Of a stretch of 64,000 nt of DNA, positions 30,113 through 39,093 are shown piece by piece; within the stretch, counting starts at the first letter, position 1, and each line of letters starts with the position of its first letter. The translations under genes and the position numbers were made by a program. The notes beneath the pieces were generated by a model that saw only the letters and a program-made list of their open reading frames with translations, was not told the DNA's origin and did not search any database. The stretch is from NCBI RefSeq assembly GCF_018555685.1, contig NZ_JAFLWW010000009.1, forward strand, positions 124,001-188,000, given 5' to 3'. The stretch comes from Aminobacter anthyllidis (GTDB taxonomy: Bacteria > Pseudomonadota > Alphaproteobacteria > Rhizobiales > Rhizobiaceae).

Positions 30113-31003
30113 TCAGTGCCTGAGGCTTTCGAGCTGTGCTGCCCGTGCCAGAAGCCGCTCGGCCTCCGCAAGATGCAGCCGCTCGACCATCTTGCCGCCG
30201 AGTGAGATTACACCTGAGGACGCATTCTCCGGAAGCGCGAAGGCGTCGACGACGGCACGCGCCTCGGCGAGTGCGGCGACTGAGGGCGAGAACGCCACGT
30301 TGGCCGGGCCGATCTGGGCCGGGTGGATGACGGTCTTGCCCGAAAACCCCATCGCGGCCGCCTCGCCGCACTCGGCGGCGAAGGCATCGAGATCGCGGAA
30401 ATCGTTGGAGACGCTATCGAGCATGTCGACCCCGCCGGCACGGGCGCAAAGCACCATCTGCATCAGCCAGGGCTGGAGATAGCGGCGGTCGGGCGTGAGC
30501 TTGACGCCAGTGTCCTTGGCGAGGTCGTTGAGCCCGGCGATCAGGCACGACAGCCGTGCCGCGGGATCGCGGCCGAGTTCGGCGATGGCGGCGAGATTGA
30601 CCAGCGCGCGCGGCGTTTCGATCATCGCCCACAGCTTGAACGTGTCAGGCGCATCGGCCTCGTCGAGCACGTCATTGGCTTCCAGCAGGTCGCGCGGCGT
30701 CTCGATCTTGGGCAGCACCACGCCGTCGGCATTCCAGCCGCTGGCAGCAGCGAGATCGTCCACTCCCCATGCGCTTTTCAGCCCATTGATGCGCACGACA
30801 TATTCGCGCGCACCGGCCGGCCTTGCGGCGAAGAACTGGGCCAGCCTGTCGCGCGCCGATGCCTTGTGCTTGGGCAGCACAGCATCCTCCAGGTCGAAGA
30901 TGACGGTATCGCAGGCAAGCGAAGCAAGCTTCGCAATCGCCTTTTCGTTGGTGGCGGGAACGAAGAGCACCGAGCGGCGCGGGCGAGGCAAAGAATGTGA
31001 CAT
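30113..31003 (-). CDS. HpcH/HpaI aldolase/citrate lyase family CoA-ester lyase
   Basis: Citrate lyase beta-like or malyl-CoA lyase-like enzyme of 296 residues. It cleaves or hydrolyses a 3-hydroxyacyl-CoA of unknown identity. The core is RRSVLFVPATNEKAIAK near residue 9, VIFDLEDAVLPKHK near 34 with the metal Asp/Glu, VVRINGLKS near 67, LPKIETPRD near 95, MIETPRALVN near 126, and GFSGKTVIHPAQI near 230. The ATG at 31003 is chosen as first before the domain. It is divergent from an FAD oxidoreductase gene. Confidence 0.88.
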   Translation of the reverse strand: MSHSLPRPRRSVLFVPATNEKAIAKLASLACDTVIFDLEDAVLPKHKASARDRLAQFFAARPAGAREYVVRINGLKSAWGVDDLAAASGWNADGVVLPKIETPRDLLEANDVLDEADAPDTFKLWAMIETPRALVNLAAIAELGRDPAARLSCLIAGLNDLAKDTGVKLTPDRRYLQPWLMQMVLCARAGGVDMLDSVSNDFRDLDAFAAECGEAAAMGFSGKTVIHPAQIGPANVAFSPSVAALAEARAVVDAFALPENASSGVISLGGKMVERLHLAEAERLLARAAQLESLRH

Positions 31004-31100
31004 CTGGTCTTCTTGCCCGGCAATGCTGGCCCTTGCAAGGGCTTGCCGGGCGATGGCGTAACTGCTTTTGTCCTCCATCACTGACAGACGGGAACACTCC

Positions 31101-32270
31101 ATGGCACGCTACGACGTGGTCATCACAGGCGGCGCGATCGTCGGCAGCTCGATCGCCTATTATCTGCGCGAGGAGGGTTTCACCGGCTCGATCGCGCTGA
31201 TCGAGCGCGACCCGCAATTCGCCCATGCGGCGACCACGCTGTCGTGTGCTTCGATCCGCCAGCAGTTCTCGATCCCCGAAAACATCCGCCTGTCGCAGTT
31301 CACGCTTGGCCTGTTCCGGCGGCTCACGGACGAGTTCGGCCCCGACGCCGACATCGGCTTCCGCGAGGGCGGCTATTTGATCCTCGCCGGCGACAACGGC
31401 CTGCCGATCCTCAGGGCAAACCACGCGACGCAGATGGCCGAGGGCGCCGACATCGTGCTCGAGGACGCCGAGCAACTGCAAAAGCGCTTCTCCTGGATCT
31501 CGACCGAGGGCATTTCCGCCGGCGCATACGGCCGCACGGGCGAAGGCTGGTTCGACGCGCATGCCATGCTCGGCCTGTTCCGCAAGGCGCTGAAGACCAA
31601 AAACATCGACCTGATCACCGCAGAGGTCACCGGCATCGAGCGTGTCGGCAACCGCGTCACCGCCGTCACGCTTGCCACTGGCGAGCGGCTGGAGGCCGGC
31701 ACGCTGTTCAACGCGGCGGGGCCGAACGCCGGCAAGGTCTCCGCCATGGCCGGCCTCGCGCTGCCAGTCGAGCCGCGCAAGCGCAACGTCTTCGTCTTCG
31801 AGGCGCGGGAAAAATTCGCCGACATGCCGCTGATGGTAGATCCCTCCGGCGTCTATGTCCGGCCCGAGGGTTCGGTCTACATCACGGGCGGGGCCGAGAG
31901 CGAGGACGGCGAACTGGCCGCCGACGTCAACGATTTCAACCCAGACTGGGGACTGTTCGAGGAGGTGATCTGGCCGGTACTGGCGACCCGCGTGCCGGCC
32001 TTCGAGGCGATCAAGGCGACGCAAGCCTGGGTCGGGCATTACGACTACAACGCGCTCGACCAGAACGCCGTCATCGGCCCGCATCCCGAGGTTACCAATT
32101 TCATCTTCGCCAACGGCTTTTCCGGCCACGGCCTGCAGCAGGCGCCGGCGGTGGGCAAGGCGCTGGCCGAGCTTCTGGTGCATGGCGCCTACCGCACCAT
32201 CGACTGCTCGGCCTTCGGCTACCAGCGCGTCGCGGAGGGGCGGGCGTTCAGGGAGCTGAACGTGATCTAG
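31101..32270 (+). CDS. FAD-dependent oxidoreductase of the D-amino-acid oxidase (DAO) family
   Basis: Flavoenzyme of 389 residues. The N-terminal dinucleotide motif VVITGGAIVGSSIAYYL near residue 5 is followed by IERDPQFAHAAT with the ribose-binding acidic residue. The C-terminus has FANGFSGHGLQQAPAVGKALAEL typical of glycine/D-amino acid or FOXRED1-like oxidases. It likely oxidises a secondary amine or D-amino acid; the substrate is unknown. The ATG at 31101 is the obvious start. The gene is divergent from the lyase with about 100 bases between them. Confidence 0.88.
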   Translation: MARYDVVITGGAIVGSSIAYYLREEGFTGSIALIERDPQFAHAATTLSCASIRQQFSIPENIRLSQFTLGLFRRLTDEFGPDADIGFREGGYLILAGDNGLPILRANHATQMAEGADIVLEDAEQLQKRFSWISTEGISAGAYGRTGEGWFDAHAMLGLFRKALKTKNIDLITAEVTGIERVGNRVTAVTLATGERLEAGTLFNAAGPNAGKVSAMAGLALPVEPRKRNVFVFEAREKFADMPLMVDPSGVYVRPEGSVYITGGAESEDGELAADVNDFNPDWGLFEEVIWPVLATRVPAFEAIKATQAWVGHYDYNALDQNAVIGPHPEVTNFIFANGFSGHGLQQAPAVGKALAELLVHGAYRTIDCSAFGYQRVAEGRAFRELNVI

Positions 32271-32290
32271 CCTCGTTTCCAGTCGATTTG

Positions 32291-32403
32291 CCCCTCACCC
32301 TCACCCTCTCCCCGTGAAGGACGGGGCGAGGGGCGCGCCGGCGTAGCGGCCAGCCTCCTTCGCCCCGCCTGCGGGGAGAAGGTCCCGGCAGGGGGATGAG
32401 GGG
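32291..32403. repeat. G/C-rich intergenic repeat with imperfect inverted arms
   Basis: C-rich block 32291-32334 and G-rich block 32358-32403 pair imperfectly, with an internal CGGGGCGAGGGGC/CCTTCGCCCCG core. It follows the FAD-oxidoreductase stop and resembles the other intergenic G/C-rich elements of the window in composition rather than exact sequence. Confidence 0.5.
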
Positions 32404-32442
32404 CCCTGCACCAGGGATGAAGGGGCATCCGCCAGCACCGCC

Positions 32443-32556
32443 CTATGCCTCTCCCGCGCCCATCGACAGCGCGGCGAGGAAGGTCATCATCGCCTCGACC
32501 TCGGATATTGCCCGGCCCGACAGGCCGTGAGGCAAGAAGAAGGGCGTTGTAATCAT
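32443..32556 (-). CDS. Possible 37-residue small protein
   Basis: A short frame starts at ATG 32556 and encodes MITTPFFLPHGLSGRAISEV followed by a hydrophobic AMMTFLAALSMGAGEA tail. A GAGGG stretch lies about 11 bases upstream. It is the only credible content of the 300-base gap between the FAD oxidoreductase and the LOV protein apart from the repeat. It might be the leftover end of a degraded gene. I recognise no family. Confidence 0.25.
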   Translation of the reverse strand: MITTPFFLPHGLSGRAISEVEAMMTFLAALSMGAGEA

Positions 32557-32570
32557 GGTCGCTCGAGCCC

Positions 32571-34289
32571 TCAAACCAGCGCTTCAAACCCTGCGGCGCT
32601 GACCGGCCGACCGAACAGAAATCCTTGCCCGAAATCGCAGTCCATGTCGCGCAAGAGTGTGCGTTCCACTTCTGTCTCTATTCCCTCGGCGACGACATGA
32701 AAGCCGAGTTCACTGGAAATCCTGATGATCGACTCAATGATGACCCGCTTGGATCGGCTTTGCGCTAGCCCTTTGACAAAACCGCGATCGATCTTGATTT
32801 CTGTGAGGGGGAAATCTTCGAGATAGCGCAGATTTGCGTAACCGGTACCGAAATCGTCGATCGATAGGCCGACGCCCAGTTCGCGCAAATGTCTCATGAT
32901 CGACAGCATTTCCGCAGAACTCTCGACCATCAAGCTCTCGGTGAGCTCAAGCTTGATCCATGCGGCATCGGCGCCGCTGGCCGTCAGTACGTCGGAAACA
33001 AATTTCGGCATGTCGCGAAGCTTGAACTCGATCGGCGAAACATTGAACGAGAAGACTATCGGCACCGGTCGGTCCCTGTTCACGCGTGTGGCAAAGTCCG
33101 CGACGGTGCGAAGGCCACTGGCGCCAATGTCGAGTATGAGACCCGTGTCTTCGGCATGGCCGACGAACTTGTCCGGCGACTGCATTCCAAACAGGCCATG
33201 GTGCCATCGCAATAGGGCTTCAGCGCCGACAATAGTTCCTGTGGCGAGGTCGACCTGCGGCTGGTAGTGAAAATCGAACTCGTCATGTTCCAGTGCCTGC
33301 TGCATTTCGTTGGTCATTCGCAGTCGGTTTCGGGCGCGCCGATCATCCTCAGGGCTGAATGCGCAAACATCGAGGAATGCGGACGACTTCGACCGATGCA
33401 AGGCGGCCCCGGCACGACGAACCAGCGTCATGGCGTCCGTCGTTTGGTTGCCAACGACATAGCCCATTGCAAAACGTATCCTGATCGTTGCGCCGGCAAC
33501 GAGATAGCGCGGCGCCAGGGAATGCCGGATCATTTCAATTGTAGCTTGAGCCTCGTCGGCATTGCCAAGCGGATGGGCGAGCGCAAACTCATTGGATCCC
33601 GTACGGCAGACCAGTGCCGCGCCAGTGTTGGTCAGGCGTCGGGCAATCTGCACCAGCACCTGGTCGCCAACATCATATCCGTAACCTTCGTTGATGTCAT
33701 GGAACCGAGCCATGTCGATCTTGGCAAGCAGGATCGGCCGCTCCCTGGTACGAAGGAGGATGTCGGTGTCCTCGACGAAGGAATATCTGTTGAGCACACT
33801 GGTCAGCATGTCGGCGCGAGTGCTCTGGGCAATTTGAGCCGCAGCGGCCCTGCTCGCCGTCACGTCCCGCATCAGTCCCAAATAGTGCGTCGGCTCGCCA
33901 CCAGCTATGCTCACGGCCGCGAGACGGAGTTCGTTCCAAAACAAGCTACCGTCCTTGCGATAGTTCTTCAGCGTGACGGCAACATCCGCACGACGGGCGA
34001 TTGCGTCGCGCATGGACTGGATTTCGGGTTGAAGGCAATCGCTGCCTTGCAGGAACCGGCAGTTTCTCCCTATCAGTTCGTCACTAGAATAGCCGGTGGT
34101 ATCCTGGAAAGCGCTGTTGACGTAGACGAGCGGCATACCCCTTTCACGCAGATCGCTGATGGCCACACCATCCCTCGATAGATCGGGCAGCCGGGCGGCG
34201 ATCGCTTCCGGCACGCTTGGGCGGCGCGGGTTGGCGGCCGCGGTAGTCCGGATCAGACTACCAAACCCGGCCTTGAAAAGCTCTGTCAT
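32571..34289 (-). CDS. LOV-GGDEF-EAL protein, probable light-regulated c-di-GMP phosphodiesterase
   Basis: Three-domain signalling protein of 572 residues. Residues about 30-145 are a PAS domain of LOV type, with GRNCRFLQG (photoadduct Cys77), NSAF (Asn58), NYRKDGSLFWNEL (Asn109, Asn119). The last strand reads YLGLMRDVT, with Met140 where LOV domains carry a signalling glutamine. Residues about 155-310 are GGDEF-like with GSNEF (231-235) in place of GGDEF, so cyclase activity is unlikely. Residues about 325-570 are an EAL domain with Glu357 (EALLRW), Asn416, Glu448, DDFGTGY at 478, Lys499, EGIET at 535 and QGFLFG at 555, all expected for hydrolysis. No membrane segment is visible, so it is probably cytoplasmic. 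It is divergent from a MEDS-LuxR gene. Confidence 0.9.
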   Translation of the reverse strand: MTELFKAGFGSLIRTTAAANPRRPSVPEAIAARLPDLSRDGVAISDLRERGMPLVYVNSAFQDTTGYSSDELIGRNCRFLQGSDCLQPEIQSMRDAIARRADVAVTLKNYRKDGSLFWNELRLAAVSIAGGEPTHYLGLMRDVTASRAAAAQIAQSTRADMLTSVLNRYSFVEDTDILLRTRERPILLAKIDMARFHDINEGYGYDVGDQVLVQIARRLTNTGAALVCRTGSNEFALAHPLGNADEAQATIEMIRHSLAPRYLVAGATIRIRFAMGYVVGNQTTDAMTLVRRAGAALHRSKSSAFLDVCAFSPEDDRRARNRLRMTNEMQQALEHDEFDFHYQPQVDLATGTIVGAEALLRWHHGLFGMQSPDKFVGHAEDTGLILDIGASGLRTVADFATRVNRDRPVPIVFSFNVSPIEFKLRDMPKFVSDVLTASGADAAWIKLELTESLMVESSAEMLSIMRHLRELGVGLSIDDFGTGYANLRYLEDFPLTEIKIDRGFVKGLAQSRSKRVIIESIIRISSELGFHVVAEGIETEVERTLLRDMDCDFGQGFLFGRPVSAAGFEALV

Positions 34290-34465
34290 GTTGGGGCCAC
34301 AGCTGGTAGTCTCTCCGGAGGTGCACGCCCCATAAATGGCCAGTTACCCCGCACATTCTACTGGTACGATCATCAGGTTCCGCAACGGAATGGTCGACGT
34401 AGCGTCGGCTGCGACCGTTTTTGTGGGTCAGTGAAGTACCCGTGCATCCGGAAAGCGGCATCGAC

Positions 34466-35317
34466 ATGAACGATGAGCCTGCCTATGCGCCCCGCAAGTC
34501 CGGCATCCGCGTCATGGGCGAGATCTCCTGGGGCACACATATCTGCGTCTTCTACGAAGCGGAACAGGACCTGCTTGCCACCAACTCTTCCTATTTCGCG
34601 GCTGGTCTGGAGGACAACGAATTCTGCATCTGGGCGGTCTCCGATCCGATCGACGCGGAGATGGCGAAGGATGCATTGCGGCAGTCCATCCCCGACATCG
34701 ATACACGTCTGGTGGCCGGCCAGATGGAGATGATCCCTGCCGCTGACTGGTATCTTCCGGGCGGAGAGTTCGACATGCAGCACATCACCGGCGGCTGGAA
34801 TGAGAAGCTGCGTTCAGCCTTGGAAAAAGGCTTCGCTGGGATGAGAGTGAGCGGTAACGCATTCTGGATCGGCACCAGCCACTGGAAGGAGTTTTGCCAA
34901 TATGAGCATGAACTCGACCGGTCACTGGCGGGTCAGAAGATGGTCGTGCTGTGCACTTATTCCCTGTCGAAAAGCAGGGCCGTGGACCTGCTTGACGTCG
35001 CGCGCGCCCACCAATTCACCATCACCCGGCGAAAGGGAGAATGGGAATTTCTAGAAACGCCAGAGCTACAGGCCGCCAAGCAGGAAGTCAGAAAGCTGAA
35101 AGGCGCACTTGATGTCCTCTCGGATGCCGGCCATGCCGCTTTCACGGCCCGCGAGCGTGTCGTGCTCGCCCAAATCGTCAGGGGTTATTCGAGTAAGGAG
35201 ATTGCCCGCACCTTGGGAATTGCCCCGCGAACGGTCGAGTTTCACAGGGCCAATCTTCTCAAGAAAACCAACGCACGAAGCACGGTCCACCTCTTGCGCA
35301 TAGTTCTTGGCGAGTAG
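34466..35317 (+). CDS. MEDS-domain sensor with C-terminal LuxR DNA-binding domain
   Basis: One-component regulator of about 283 residues. Residues about 15-190 match the MEDS (DcmR-type) sensory domain, with the GTHICVFYE motif (His25, Cys27), EDNEFCIWAVSDP near residue 49, GQMEMIPAADWYL near 85, and LCTYSL near 162. Residues 224-280 are a LuxR helix-turn-helix (AFTARERVVLAQIVRGYSSK, TVEFHRANLLKK). The start is uncertain: ATG 34466 is preceded by GGAAAG, and a TTG at 34421 or GTG at 34442 would add 8-15 residues. It is divergent from the LOV-EAL gene with about 175 bases between. The ligand of MEDS domains is not firmly known. Confidence 0.85.
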   Translation: MNDEPAYAPRKSGIRVMGEISWGTHICVFYEAEQDLLATNSSYFAAGLEDNEFCIWAVSDPIDAEMAKDALRQSIPDIDTRLVAGQMEMIPAADWYLPGGEFDMQHITGGWNEKLRSALEKGFAGMRVSGNAFWIGTSHWKEFCQYEHELDRSLAGQKMVVLCTYSLSKSRAVDLLDVARAHQFTITRRKGEWEFLETPELQAAKQEVRKLKGALDVLSDAGHAAFTARERVVLAQIVRGYSSKEIARTLGIAPRTVEFHRANLLKKTNARSTVHLLRIVLGE

Positions 35318-35526
35318 CACAACTCCGGACTTGCTCTTGCGATAGGAAGCTGGACCGGATTTGCGCGGCGATGAAACAGCACTATGCAATACGTTTCCGG
35401 GCAGCCTCAGCGGGTTGAACGTCCGCTATCGCTTCCCGGCAGCCACAAGCTGCGGGTCCGATTCCGGCCCCAATCGAGACATTCAATAACTCGATACCGA
35501 GCATCCGCAAAACAACCTTGCGCCCC

Positions 35527-36771
35527 CTACGCCCTCTCCTCCCAAACCCTCGCCAGCTCTACGATCGTCTTCACCGCCTTTTCCATGTCCTGGCGGCTGA
35601 CCCATTCGAGGGGGGAGTGGAAGGCGTGGCCGCCGGCGAAGATGTTGGGGCATGGCAGGCCCATGAACGACAGGCGCGAGCCGTCGGTGCCGCCGCGGAT
35701 GCTGCCGCGCACCGGCTCCATGCCGGCGCGGCGGACGGCTTCGAGCGCGTTTTCGACGATCTCGGGGTGGCGGTCGAGCACCACCTTCATGTTGCGGTAC
35801 TGCTCCTTGACCGTGAAGGCGTAAGACGAGCCGGGATAGGCTTGGAGGACGTCCCTGACGGTATCTTCGAGCATCTGCTCCTTGGCGGCGAGGCCTGCCT
35901 CGGTGAAGTCGCGCACGATCAGGCTGAGCGAGGCCTTTTCCATCGAGCCCGACAGGGCGGTGGGGTGGAGGAAGCCTTCGCGGCCCTCGGTGGTTTCGGG
36001 CGCCATGTCCTTGGGCAGCCGGTCGACGATGGCGCCGACAATCTTGATGGCGTTTTCCATGCGGCCCTTGGCGAAGCCGGGGTGGATGGCGACGCCCGAA
36101 ATGGCGATGTCGACGCCGTCGGCCGAAAAGGTCTCGTCCTCGATATGGCCGGCGGTTTCGCCATCCATGGTGTAGGCGAAAGTGGCGCCGAGCTTGGCGA
36201 AGTCGACCTTGTCGACGCCACGGCCGATCTCCTCGTCTGCGGTAAACAGCAGCTTGACCGCGCCGTGCTTGATGTCGGGATTGGCGATGAGGAACTGCGC
36301 TGCCGTCATGATCTCGGCGATGCCGGCCTTGTCGTCGGCGCCGAGCAGCGTGGTGCCGTCTGATGTGACGATGTCATTGCCGATCTGGTTGGCAAGCTCG
36401 GGGTGATCGGTGACGCGGATGACCTGCTGCGGGTCGCCTGAAAGCCGGATGTCGCCGCCGGCGTAGTTGCGCAGGATCTGCGGCTTGACGTTGGTACCGG
36501 TGAAATCGGGCGCGGTGTCCATGTGCGAGCAGAAGCAGATGACCGGCACCTGCTTGTCGGTGTTGGCGGGCACCGTGGCGTAGACATAGCCGTGCTCGTC
36601 GAGATGGGCGTCGGCGAGGCCGATCGCCAGAAGCTCCTCGACGAGCAGGCGGCCGAGGTTCTTCTGCTTTTCGGTCGAGGGCTGGGTCGAAGAGCTCGCA
36701 TCGGACTGGGTGTCGATGACGACGTAGCGGAGGAAGCGGTCGAGCACGGTGTCGGTGGTCGTGGCGGTCAT
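35527..36771 (-). CDS. pepT: Peptidase T (tripeptide aminopeptidase)
   Basis: Zinc-dependent M20 family peptidase releasing the N-terminal residue of tripeptides, 414 residues. Metal-site motifs are visible in order: FCSHMDTAPD near residue 76, LLGADDKAGIAEI near 137, FTADEEIGRGVDKVD near 171, and AGGHAFHSPLEWV near 374. YVVIDTQSDASSS near residue 15 is the PepT N-terminus. ATG 36771 is used; an in-frame TTG four codons upstream is less likely. About 210 bases between this gene and the MEDS gene hold nothing I recognise. Confidence 0.95.
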   Translation of the reverse strand: MTATTTDTVLDRFLRYVVIDTQSDASSSTQPSTEKQKNLGRLLVEELLAIGLADAHLDEHGYVYATVPANTDKQVPVICFCSHMDTAPDFTGTNVKPQILRNYAGGDIRLSGDPQQVIRVTDHPELANQIGNDIVTSDGTTLLGADDKAGIAEIMTAAQFLIANPDIKHGAVKLLFTADEEIGRGVDKVDFAKLGATFAYTMDGETAGHIEDETFSADGVDIAISGVAIHPGFAKGRMENAIKIVGAIVDRLPKDMAPETTEGREGFLHPTALSGSMEKASLSLIVRDFTEAGLAAKEQMLEDTVRDVLQAYPGSSYAFTVKEQYRNMKVVLDRHPEIVENALEAVRRAGMEPVRGSIRGGTDGSRLSFMGLPCPNIFAGGHAFHSPLEWVSRQDMEKAVKTIVELARVWEERA

Positions 36772-36941
36772 GGCGGGCTCCAATGCATCGGCGATGCACT
36801 GCTATAGCCGCCCGGGCGGGTGCCGTGAACGGGTTTCGCGCCTGCTATGGCCGCTGTCCGCGCGATCGGCGCGCTCTGGCCCAAGGCGCGCCCGGCGGGC
36901 CGGGCGCTTCACCAGACGCTTCCGGGCGACGTGCCTGCGCC

Positions 36942-37895
36942 TCAGCGCGGCGCTGTGCTGTTGTTAACGATGGCCGGGATGACGATGCCCCAGTCGTCCT
37001 CGTGCAGCTCGTGGCCGCCGCCGTCGACAACGAGATAGGTCGAACCCGCGACCGTGTCGGCGATCGCCTTGCCGTGGACGATCGGGAAAATCGGGTCGGC
37101 GGTGCCGTGGATGACCGCAAGCGGCACCTTGAGGCCGGGAAGCTTGCCCTTCACCGCCTCGCCGCCGGTGAGCATGAAATGGTTGGTCGCCGAGAGATAA
37201 CCGCCCGAGCGGTCATGGTCGCGCTCGATGAAGGCGCGGGTCTTCGCCGCATCATGCGGATGGGCAGTGCTTGCGATCACCCGGGCCTCGCCGGCAATGA
37301 AGCCGGTCGCCTGGGCGCGGTCCGACCAGTCGACGCCCTCGCCCGTCGCGGCATGCTCCATGTAGCTGGGCGTGGGCGGCGGCAGGTCGAGATCGAGGCC
37401 GATGGGCGTCGTCGACACCAGGGTCAGCGAGGCGACGCGGCCAGGCGACGACAGCGCCAGGATCTGGGCGATCATGCCACCCAGCGACATGCCGACGACA
37501 TGGGCCTTTGCGATGCCGTAGGCGTCGAGCACGGCGATGGCGTCGGTCGCCATGTCGTCCATCGAATAGGGCGGCTTGCCGGGCGCGAACTTGGTCGACA
37601 GGCCGGTGTCGCGGTTGTCGTACCGGATGACATAGCGGCCGCTGGCAGCGATGCGGCGGCAGAAATCTTCCGGCCACCACAGCATCGAGGCCATGGCGCC
37701 CATGATCAAAAGCACCGGCGGCGCCGAGGGGTCGCCAAAGGCCTCGGTGGCGATCTCGACGCCATTGGCGCGGACGGTCCTGGTGGTGGTTTCGCTGGCC
37801 ATCGCCTTGCTCCTGAGGGTTGCGCCAACGACGGCAATTGCTGCTGCGGAAAGCAGGAAGCGGCGCCGGCTGGTCGTTGTGGTGTCGTTCGACAT
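36942..37895 (-). CDS. Tat-exported alpha/beta hydrolase
   Basis: Alpha/beta hydrolase of 317 residues carrying a twin-arginine signal (SRRRFLLSAAAIAVVGA, residues 9-25), so probably periplasmic. The catalytic triad candidates are Ser in VGMSLGGM near residue 135, Asp in HGTADPIFP near 264, and His in GGGHELHEDDW near 293. LLIMGAMASMLWWPEDF near residue 62 is the oxyanion region. The substrate is unknown; the family includes esterases and epoxide or lactone hydrolases. It is divergent from a GlxA-type regulator, which could control it. Confidence 0.85.
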   Translation of the reverse strand: MSNDTTTTSRRRFLLSAAAIAVVGATLRSKAMASETTTRTVRANGVEIATEAFGDPSAPPVLLIMGAMASMLWWPEDFCRRIAASGRYVIRYDNRDTGLSTKFAPGKPPYSMDDMATDAIAVLDAYGIAKAHVVGMSLGGMIAQILALSSPGRVASLTLVSTTPIGLDLDLPPPTPSYMEHAATGEGVDWSDRAQATGFIAGEARVIASTAHPHDAAKTRAFIERDHDRSGGYLSATNHFMLTGGEAVKGKLPGLKVPLAVIHGTADPIFPIVHGKAIADTVAGSTYLVVDGGGHELHEDDWGIVIPAIVNNSTAPR

Positions 37896-38005
37896 TTCGG
37901 TCTCCTCGCGCCCGTTGGGCGGCTTGGATGGACACTAGGGGTGTCGAAGTCGGCTCGCGAGAGCGATACTGGACAAAAACAAGGCATACGTGCCACTCAT
38001 GGTGC

Positions 38006-39022
38006 ATGAATGCACAAGCCGAACCTCTCCGCATCAGCCTGCTTGCCTTGCCGCAGACGACACCGGCGGCGGTGTACGGACTGTTCGAGGTGCTGTCGGC
38101 GGTGGGCTCGATCTGGGACCGGCTGACCGGGCAGCAGACAAGGGCACGGCGCATCTCAACCGAGATCGTGGCAGGGCGCAAGGAGGCGTTCACCTGCGCC
38201 ATCGGCACGCCGATCCAGCCGCATGCGACGTTCGCCGACACCAAGAGCACCGACGTGGTGATCGTCACCGACCTGGCGCTGCCGCTCGACGGCGACGCTG
38301 CGGGCGGCTGGACCGACGAGATGGCCTGGGTGCGGGCGCAGCTGGATGCGGGCGCGACCATCTGCTCGGTCTGCACCGGCTCGATCTTTCTCGCCGAGGC
38401 CGGCCTGCTTGACGGCAAGGACGCGGCCTCGCACTGGATCGCCGCCGACATCTTCCGCGACCGCTACCCCCGGGTGAAGTTCCGGCCCGAGCGCATCGTC
38501 TGCGACATGGATCCCGAGGGACGGCTGATCACCACCGGTGGTGCGTCGTCATGGGAAGACCTCGCGTTGCACCTGATCGCCCGCTACAGCGGCAAGGAGG
38601 AAGCCGCACGCATCGCAAAAGTATTCCTGCTCGGCGACCGCAGCGACGGCCAGCTGCCCTTCGCCGCGATGGCGAAGCCGAGGCGTCACGAGGACGCGGC
38701 GATCGGCAACTGCCAGGTCTGGATCGCCGACAATTACGCCGCCGCCAACCCGGTGACGCGCATGGTCGCCGAAAGCGGCCTGCCAGAGCGCACCTTCAAG
38801 CGCCGCTTCAAGGCGGCGACCGGCTACACGCCTGTCGACTATGTCCAGAGCCTGCGCATTGAGGAGGCCAAGCAGATGCTGGAGGCCACCACCGAGGCCA
38901 CAGACGCGATCGCCGAGACGGTCGGCTACGAGGACCCGGCGTTCTTCCGGCGGCTGTTCCGGCGCCACACCGGCATCACGCCGGCGCAGTATCGGCAGCG
39001 GTTTCGCATGAGGCGACCGTAG
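38006..39022 (+). CDS. GlxA-family transcriptional regulator (DJ-1/PfpI domain plus AraC HTH)
   Basis: Regulator of 338 residues. The N-terminal ~190 residues form a DJ-1/PfpI-like amidotransferase fold with the nucleophile-elbow-like ATICSVCTGSIFLAEAGLLDG near residue 115. The C-terminal ~100 residues are an AraC helix-turn-helix pair (VAESGLPERTFKRRFKAATG, then DPAFFRRLFRRHTGITPAQYRQRF). It begins at ATG 38006. A GACAC-TAGGG-GTGTC inverted repeat at 37931-37945 in the gap to the divergent hydrolase is a possible operator. Confidence 0.88.
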   Translation: MNAQAEPLRISLLALPQTTPAAVYGLFEVLSAVGSIWDRLTGQQTRARRISTEIVAGRKEAFTCAIGTPIQPHATFADTKSTDVVIVTDLALPLDGDAAGGWTDEMAWVRAQLDAGATICSVCTGSIFLAEAGLLDGKDAASHWIAADIFRDRYPRVKFRPERIVCDMDPEGRLITTGGASSWEDLALHLIARYSGKEEAARIAKVFLLGDRSDGQLPFAAMAKPRRHEDAAIGNCQVWIADNYAAANPVTRMVAESGLPERTFKRRFKAATGYTPVDYVQSLRIEEAKQMLEATTEATDAIAETVGYEDPAFFRRLFRRHTGITPAQYRQRFRMRRP

Positions 39023-39093
39023 CGGCTGGCCCTTCCCTTCATCCAGTCCCGCCGTCATCATCCAGCGCGGACCAGCCTGCGGAGGAGCGATGC

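Noticed and set aside
34421-34465. Longer start (TTG 34421 or GTG 34442) for the MEDS-LuxR gene
   Set aside because: The extra residues do not extend the MEDS domain, and an ATG with a fair ribosome site exists at 34466.
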